NCBI GenBank assembly: GCA_022592435.1
Contig: JABYQS010000027.1
Coordinates: forward strand, 124,001 to 188,000
DNA: 64,000 nucleotides
Direction: 5' to 3'
DNA from: Cerioporus squamosus
Taxonomy: Eukaryota > Basidiomycota > Agaricomycetes > Polyporales > Polyporaceae
The notes below the pieces were generated by a model. That model was not told where the DNA came from, did not search any database, and was given only the letters and a program-made list of their open reading frames with translations. Numbering within the stretch: position 1 is the first letter of the stretch; every line of letters begins with the position of its first letter. The position numbers and the translations under genes are program-made. This document shows positions 58,435-64,000 of this stretch, one piece after another.

Positions 58435-60271
58435 CGTCGTCGTCGTCGATGGCAAGAGGAGAGTTGTGTGCGGGCGCTGCCGGCGCGGCGCGATTGATTC
58501 GGACTCCGGCGCTTACCGAATCCGACCGCCTGGCCTCTCCCTCCTCATCCCTCCTCGTTCTCGTCTCAACGTTCTCTGCTTTAACGTCCCTTCCACGAGC
58601 TAGACGGCCCGTTTTGTCATGCGCAGGCTCCAAACCCTTGTACTCAAGATGACATCGCTCACATATGCTCGACACCTCGCGCTCGGGGCGAGGGACTTCA
58701 GAGGGCTACTTGCTTGGACGACTGCGGCGTTAACCCAGCAGCTGAACGCTTACGTGGTGTTACAGGGATAACGGAAGGTGAGTTCTTCACGTCTAATGGT
58801 GCATGTGTTGCGAGAAACGGCGACCGAGGGGTCGGCCCGCGGATTGAGTGGTCAGACAACGGGCCTGCTGAGGGAGAGTGGGCGCACCGACAGGGAACAG
58901 TTCCACCCAAACACTCGTAGCTGACTCCCGGCGTCGTATGTTTGGGCGGTATTGAGACGTTGCCCCGGCCGCAGAGGGGAGAAGGGAGAGGGCTGTAGGC
59001 AGGAGAGTGGGACGAGGAGTTTCCGTCGTGTGCCTGATTATACATACGGGTACGACACCGACATGAAAACGTGCACGTACCATGTCCCCAACGGCACAAA
59101 GGCCTTCCTCCAGCGACCTCAGCCTGGCCAGCATCACGAAGTCACGGTGGTCGCCAGAAGCAATCTCGAACTCTTGTGAGAGCGCGGTTGCGCCTGGAGA
59201 GGCATGTCAGTACAAGAATTCCTAGGAGTAGGAGAGACAGGCATATGTTGGAGTCCATGAGTGCTTGTACTTTTGCCTGTTTGACCCCGCCTTTGGGCGC
59301 ATATAGTCAAGTATTTGCTTGAGTGCGTCGCTATATGCGCTGCGAATGTTGTGTCACCTAGATCCATGTCGCGTCACTGCTTAGAGAACGAGAGGTAGGG
59401 GATTATACACTGTACCGTGCACGGTGAAATGGGGACAAGTTAGAGAGCTCGTGGGGAGCTCGAATCTCCACGTACTTATATCCTGAATGTTCACGGGCGT
59501 CTGTCCGTTGCACGGCTGGAGGTCAACTACGGCGATGACGTCATTGCTTCTTCGTCCAGCGTTCAGTACACTGAGTCTCCAGAACTAGTAATGGAAGCGC
59601 CCACGTCGCTCTGCGCCCTGGAGATGATTAGTGGCATCTTGGCCGACGCTGACCATTATTAATTATTCCTGGAATCTGCGAGCTATAATATACGATGCAC
59701 TGCGACAGATCAAATACAATGGATCTGCCGACCATCTGGTCCTCCAGGACCTCGACTGGTTATCTGCTTACTGTGGAGGCTAGCAGTATCCGATGAATCA
59801 ACGTATCGGGCTGCTCGACTTAGGAGGCGTGTGCGAGATATCCTCACAGAGGACATACCGAAGTGTTCCGAAGTTCCGATCGTGGATATATGTGCGTGCT
59901 CCCTGAAGAGTTTCAGTTATCAAAGCTAATCATCATCGTCTTTAGAGCATGCAGCGGGACATTTTTCGGACGTTCACGGTCAGTACAGACTGGCTATCCG
60001 CCAGCTTGTCAAGGAGTTCGGTGTCGGCCGTATGATAATCGACCTCGGCCGGGGGACGCGGTGCTGTCATATTGTTTTTCCTCAGCAGCCCTCAGTCAGC
60101 CAAAGCGAAGGAGATGGCGTGTGGATGCCAGGGGCGTCCATACCAAGGCCTTCCCCCAAATCCGATGGAGCGGCGCTCAAGAAGAACTTGGGAAGTTCAT
60201 CCATGTATGTCCCCGTCAGCCACTTTCCTAAAGGATACAGACTGACTTTCGGACGTTGTACCTTTCTGTGA
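58435..60271. other. Intergenic region without a confident gene
   Basis: The first 200 bases are the ATG4 promoter. Around 59,940-60,260 short frames on the plus strand look partly protein-like but change frame and match nothing I recognise. They may be upstream exons of the doubtful gene at 60,272. Confidence 0.4.
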
Positions 60272-60612
60272 CCGGCCCATCTTGAGTCCGAAGCGTTCAT
60301 TCGGTTCGTGGAAGAAGGCAAGCGGGACGTCGCTGAAACCCCGGGCTCGATCAGCGCGCCGAGCTGAAAGCCTCATGGAATCAGTACATGAACAGCTTGT
60401 ATGTGCAGGAGAACAACGCGCGCGCGAATGCGAAGGGGCTTGGGTACCTGCCAGTGGCCATGCGAGAGCTGTATCCAGACAATCCGGCACGTCTTGAAGA
60501 TATCCGCCAAGCAAATCTACAGCTTGCCGGAGCTTGGCGAAGAGTGGGATGCATACGCGCCGAGGAAGTAGGGAAGTACATAGGGAGCGCTCCGGTGGTG
60601 AATAGTACGTGC
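60272..60612 (+). CDS. Unrecognised protein fragment, frame-broken
   Basis: A plus-strand frame encodes 'AHLESEAFIRFVEEGKRDVA' and, after a one-base frame change near 60,340-60,345, 'LDQRAELKASWNQYMNSLYV', 'NARANAKGLGYLPVAMRELY' and 'ARLEDIRQANLQLAGAWRRV'. The composition (charged, helical) looks coding, but no start, domain or partner exon could be fixed. It may be the C-terminal part of a decayed gene or one with an assembly error. Confidence 0.35.
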
Positions 60613-61300
60613 GTCTCTCGAGCAGTCTACCGTAACTATACCTTTGGTACGTCTGTCACTTGCACCCGAGGCGGCGAGCGTGCTGACACTAAACTGACGT
60701 GCAGAAAAGAGATGACCTACCTAGGTAGTGTAGGTACAGACTGGTCACCACAACATTCTGACCTATTACAAAGGATGCACGCTCCCGTGTCGGCTTGTCT
60801 CCTTGCCATGTGACGTTTCCGACCATACTCAGCGATTCAGCTCCGGATCGACACGAAAGACTGAATTCAAGGCACGAACGTCATTGTAGAGACCCAACGA
60901 CCGAAAGGACCATGGGCATGATCGCTCGTATGCGTTAAGCTGTCTGTCAAGTCATCCCGTGCTGTGAGCTCACTTCCCGATCTTTTCCGTGATCGGGAGT
61001 TAGCTGCTACCTACAGTATCACTGGCGGGGAGAGCGTGGGTGCGGGAGCGATAACTTCTTCAGGGTTTCCCATCTGACACCTTCGGAGCGCCCCTCGAGC
61101 CCTCCCTGAGATTCGGTCACACGCGAAGCACCAGAGATTAGCAAAGATACCTTCGCGGGGAGCGCACGGTACGTGCGTTCAACCAACCTCGGAGGTTAAG
61201 GTACTGACACGGGTCAGTTTAGGCCCTGTCTGCTACCATATATTCCTCGAGACTGTTTGCTGCGATTGTGGCCTCTCCGAACTTCCTGCAAACCATCAAG
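60613..61300. other. Upstream region of nitrite reductase
   Basis: No coding signal is found. Fungal nitrite reductase genes are usually controlled by GATA-type nitrogen regulators and a pathway-specific activator. A few TATC/GATA cores are visible (for example near 61,016), but their number is not exceptional, so none is called. Confidence 0.4.
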
Positions 61301-64000
61301 ATGGCAGAGACTGGGTCAGAACGCAAGACCATCGTGGTCGTCGGCCTCGGTATGGTGGGAATTGGTGGGCTTCACCGACTCTTTCATCCTCACAAGTCCG
61401 TCCTCATTGACGCGCTTCTAGCGTTCATCGAAAAATTGTTGGACCTTGACACGGAAGGTCGCTACCGCATAGTGACATGCGGGGAGGAGGTCCATTGTGA
61501 GCACTCAGATCACGACGCGATCGTATTGTACTCATGCACACGCTTCTGCACGCTCAGTGGCCTACAACCGAGTTGCTCTGACGGATTTCTTTCAACATCG
61601 CAACATCGAGAAACTCTACCTCAACTCACGTGCATCATGTTCTCCTTCACGATCCCCCGCGAAACGTCGCTGACGACTCTTTCGACAGCTGACTGGTATG
61701 CGAAGCAAGACTCGGAGAGGTTTGAGTTCCACATAGGCGAAGCGGTCACATCCCTCGACACAGAAGCGCGCGTGGTTACGACAGACAAGGGACGTGCACT
61801 CGCTTACGACCACTGCGTGCTCGCGACTGGGTCCGATGCCTCACTTCCTTCCTATGCAGACCTGTCCATCCCCGGCGTCTTCGTGTACCGCAACATCGCG
61901 GATGTCGACAAGCTACTTGCGCATGCCGAGAAAGAGGACATGAAGGACGCTTCGGTGAGCATACATACTGCTTGGTGCGGTGTCACATTCGCGATGCCCA
62001 ACTTGCTCGTGTATAGGCTGTTGTGCTTGGAGGCGGTCTGCTGGGTCTTGAGGCAGCGAAAGCCGTCTATGACCTTCCTACCGTAAAGGACGTCGCTATC
62101 ATACACAGACAGACGTACCCCCTATCCAGACAACTGGATGCACAAGGCGGGGAGATCGTCCTCCGCCGTATCGAAGGCATGGGTGTTCGTTTCCTCGGCG
62201 GTATCTCCGTCAAACGCATCATCACGGACGACAAGGGAGTTCTCACGGGACTTGAGCTTTCGGACGGATCGACTCTCAATTGTAACATCGTGATCTTCTC
62301 CATTGGAATCACGCCGCGGGACGACCTAGCGCGACAGGCAGGGCTGGAGTGCGGTCAGCGGGGCGGTGTCCTTGTCGATGACTATCTGCAGACCAGCGCG
62401 AAGGACGTATACGCGATTGGAGAGTGCGCGAGTTGGAAAAACAATACCTACGGTCTGATTGCGCCAGGTATCGAGATGGCAGACATACTCGCCTTCAACT
62501 TCACTCAGGCGCAGACGCAGGTCGGCAGCTTCAAGCTTCGGCAGATGGTACGCAGTTACTATCTCTCGCGGTTCCATTGCAGTAATCTAATTTGCATTGC
62601 AGAACAACCCGGACTTGTCTACCAAGCTCAAGCTCATGGGAGTCGATGTATGCGCATTGTTCAATATCCGGTATGCGGTCTGACGAGTGTTCGCTTTAGG
62701 TCGCCTCTTTTGGCGACTTCTTCGCAGAGAAGCATGGTCAATCCAGGTCTTCCACGCACGAGAACAGCTCTTCAGAAAAGCATCCACAAGGAGACTTTCC
62801 TCCGAGTGGGAAGCGCGATGCATCTGCTCCCAGGAAACGCCATGGCGCTGCAGCTGCCGCCGAAGGCCCGGTGGAAGCACTTACCTATCGAGATCCCTTC
62901 GCAGGTGTCTACAAGAAGTATAGTCCATTTTGCACTCATACGAACCCATCGTACATTTCCTGAAACCTTCGCTGCAGATACATCTTCAGTGCTGACGGGA
63001 AGTATGTCCTTGGCGGCATGATGGTGGGCGACACGTCCGATTATGTGAAGATGGTCGCTCTAGTGAAGAAAAAGGTTAGTACTATCTGTGTTCGTGCAAG
63101 GCAGAGACATCCGACTCACTTTGCGTCCCATAGAAACCCCTGGACATCCCACCCGCGCAATTTGTTCTCGGGACGCGCAGCGGCTCGGAGGACTCGGGCG
63201 AGGATCTCGACGACGATACGCAGATCTGCAGCTGCCACGTAAGCTTTCCTTTCCCGCAAGGATCGCGCCTCACGACTGAGATCCGTCCGTGCAGAACGTT
63301 ACGAAGGGTCGGGTTGTGCAATGCATCAAGGACGGCACGCAGAGCGTAGCCGACGTCAAGACGCAGACCAAGGCCGGAACAGGATGTGGAGGATGTCAGT
63401 ATGCGATCCCATTGTTCTCTTCACAACTCTATCTGAACTATCTCGATCGTACAGGCGTTCCGCTTCTCACCAATATAGTCAAGGTACGTTGCTGTGTCTG
63501 CTTCCATCGCGCCCGATAGTATTGATATTGATAATGACTAGGCCGAGATGAAGAAGGCGGGCATCGCAGTGAACAACAATCTCTGCCCGCACTTTGCCAT
63601 GTCGAGGGCCGATCTGTTCAATGTTGTGAAGTCAGCCTCTCGGGCCTCCCGCTTCGTTCTCGTCTTGTTGACATTCACGCCCATACAGGATAAAGCAATT
63701 GAAGACGTTCACGGCTATCATGGAGACCGTCGGTGTCAAACCCGATTCCGTCGGCTGTGAGGTTTGCAAACCAGCAATAGGGAGCATCCTCTCTTCCCTC
63801 TGGAACGAACATGTCATGAACCCGGCTCATCATGCGTAAGCAAGACCACTATCTGTATATACCAATGAACCGACCCCAGCCAATGTTGGCTTCGTAGGAA
63901 CCAAGACACCAACGATAGATTCCTTGCCAATATCCAGCGGAACGGTGAGTTTACCCGCCGGGGCATACTTAGTCGCGTCCAGTCGGCTGATCCTATTCTA
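61301..64000 (+). CDS. NAD(P)H-dependent nitrite reductase, 5' part, cut by the window end
   Basis: Assimilatory nitrite reductase reduces nitrite to ammonium using FAD, an Fe-S cluster and siroheme. The ATG at 61301 opens 'RKTIVVVGLGMVGI', the FAD-binding fold, followed by 'YNRVALTDFFQHRNIEKLYL' and 'DHCVLATGSDASLPSYADLS'. The second nucleotide-binding fold is 'VVLGGGLLGLEAAKAVYD'. Next come 'VLVDDYLQTSAKDVYAIGEC' and 'YIFSADGKYVLGGMMVGDTS'. A BFD-type [2Fe-2S] domain has 'CSCHNVTKG' and 'GTGCGGC', then 'NNLCPHFAMSRADLF' and 'VGCEVCKPAIGS'. Many short exons with 50-65-nt introns break the gene; the siroheme/[4Fe-4S] half must lie beyond 64000. In fungi this gene commonly sits beside nitrate reductase and the nitrate transporter, which may follow downstream. 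A Ser/Lys-rich insertion ('SSTHENSSSEKHPQGDFPPS') separates the FAD part from the later blocks. Confidence 0.93.

Noticed and set aside
1..64000. CRISPR arrays, operons with ribosome-binding sites, bacterial elements
   Set aside because: The window is intron-rich eukaryotic DNA; no evenly spaced repeat array was seen.

Overview
The window reads as nuclear DNA of a filamentous basidiomycete, most likely a wood-decay agaricomycete; the order is an inference. The evidence is intron-dense genes (mostly 50-65 nt introns with GT/AG ends), the agaricomycete type of F-box genes, a fungal ATG4, SSZ1, UBP14 and NADPH-nitrite reductase, two nuclear tRNA genes, and a large mobile element of a family common in mushrooms. 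Exons below were assembled by eye from splice signals, codon phase and family knowledge.

Layout. 1-5.7 kb: a GH31 alpha-glucosidase. 6-12 kb: tRNA-Gly, an uncharacterised gene (paralog A), an extended SDR reductase (SDR1) and an F-box gene. 12-16.5 kb: an MRH4-like mitochondrial DEAD-box helicase (minus), a small TOM-complex-like gene and tRNA-Arg. 16.5-21.6 kb: a gene-poor stretch with a duplicated sequence block and a broken F-box gene. 21.6-23.6 kb: a secreted protein of unknown function. 23,863-33,327: a 9,465-bp DNA transposon with CACTG terminal inverted repeats, flanked by TA, carrying a small Cys/coiled-coil gene, a 13-exon transposase-like gene and a 7-exon gene of unknown function. 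33.8-34.4 kb: a second pair of inverted repeats. 34.4-35.6 kb: paralog B. 36-46.2 kb: three minus-strand housekeeping genes (a zf-4CXXC_R1/AT-hook chromatin protein, NAP1, UBP14). 46.6-50.3 kb: SSZ1 and a haloacid dehalogenase. 50.5-51.8 kb: SDR2, a paralog of SDR1. 52.4-58.4 kb: a decayed copy of the ATG4 3' end, an F-box gene and ATG4. 61.3-64 kb: nitrite reductase, cut by the window end.

The clearest novelty candidate is the transposon, because TIRs, flanks and three co-oriented genes define a complete unit. The main technical warning is that at least ten otherwise well-conserved exons need a single-base correction to stay open, nearly always one missing base and often in a short homopolymer. 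This pattern fits uncorrected indel errors in a long-read assembly better than widespread pseudogenisation.
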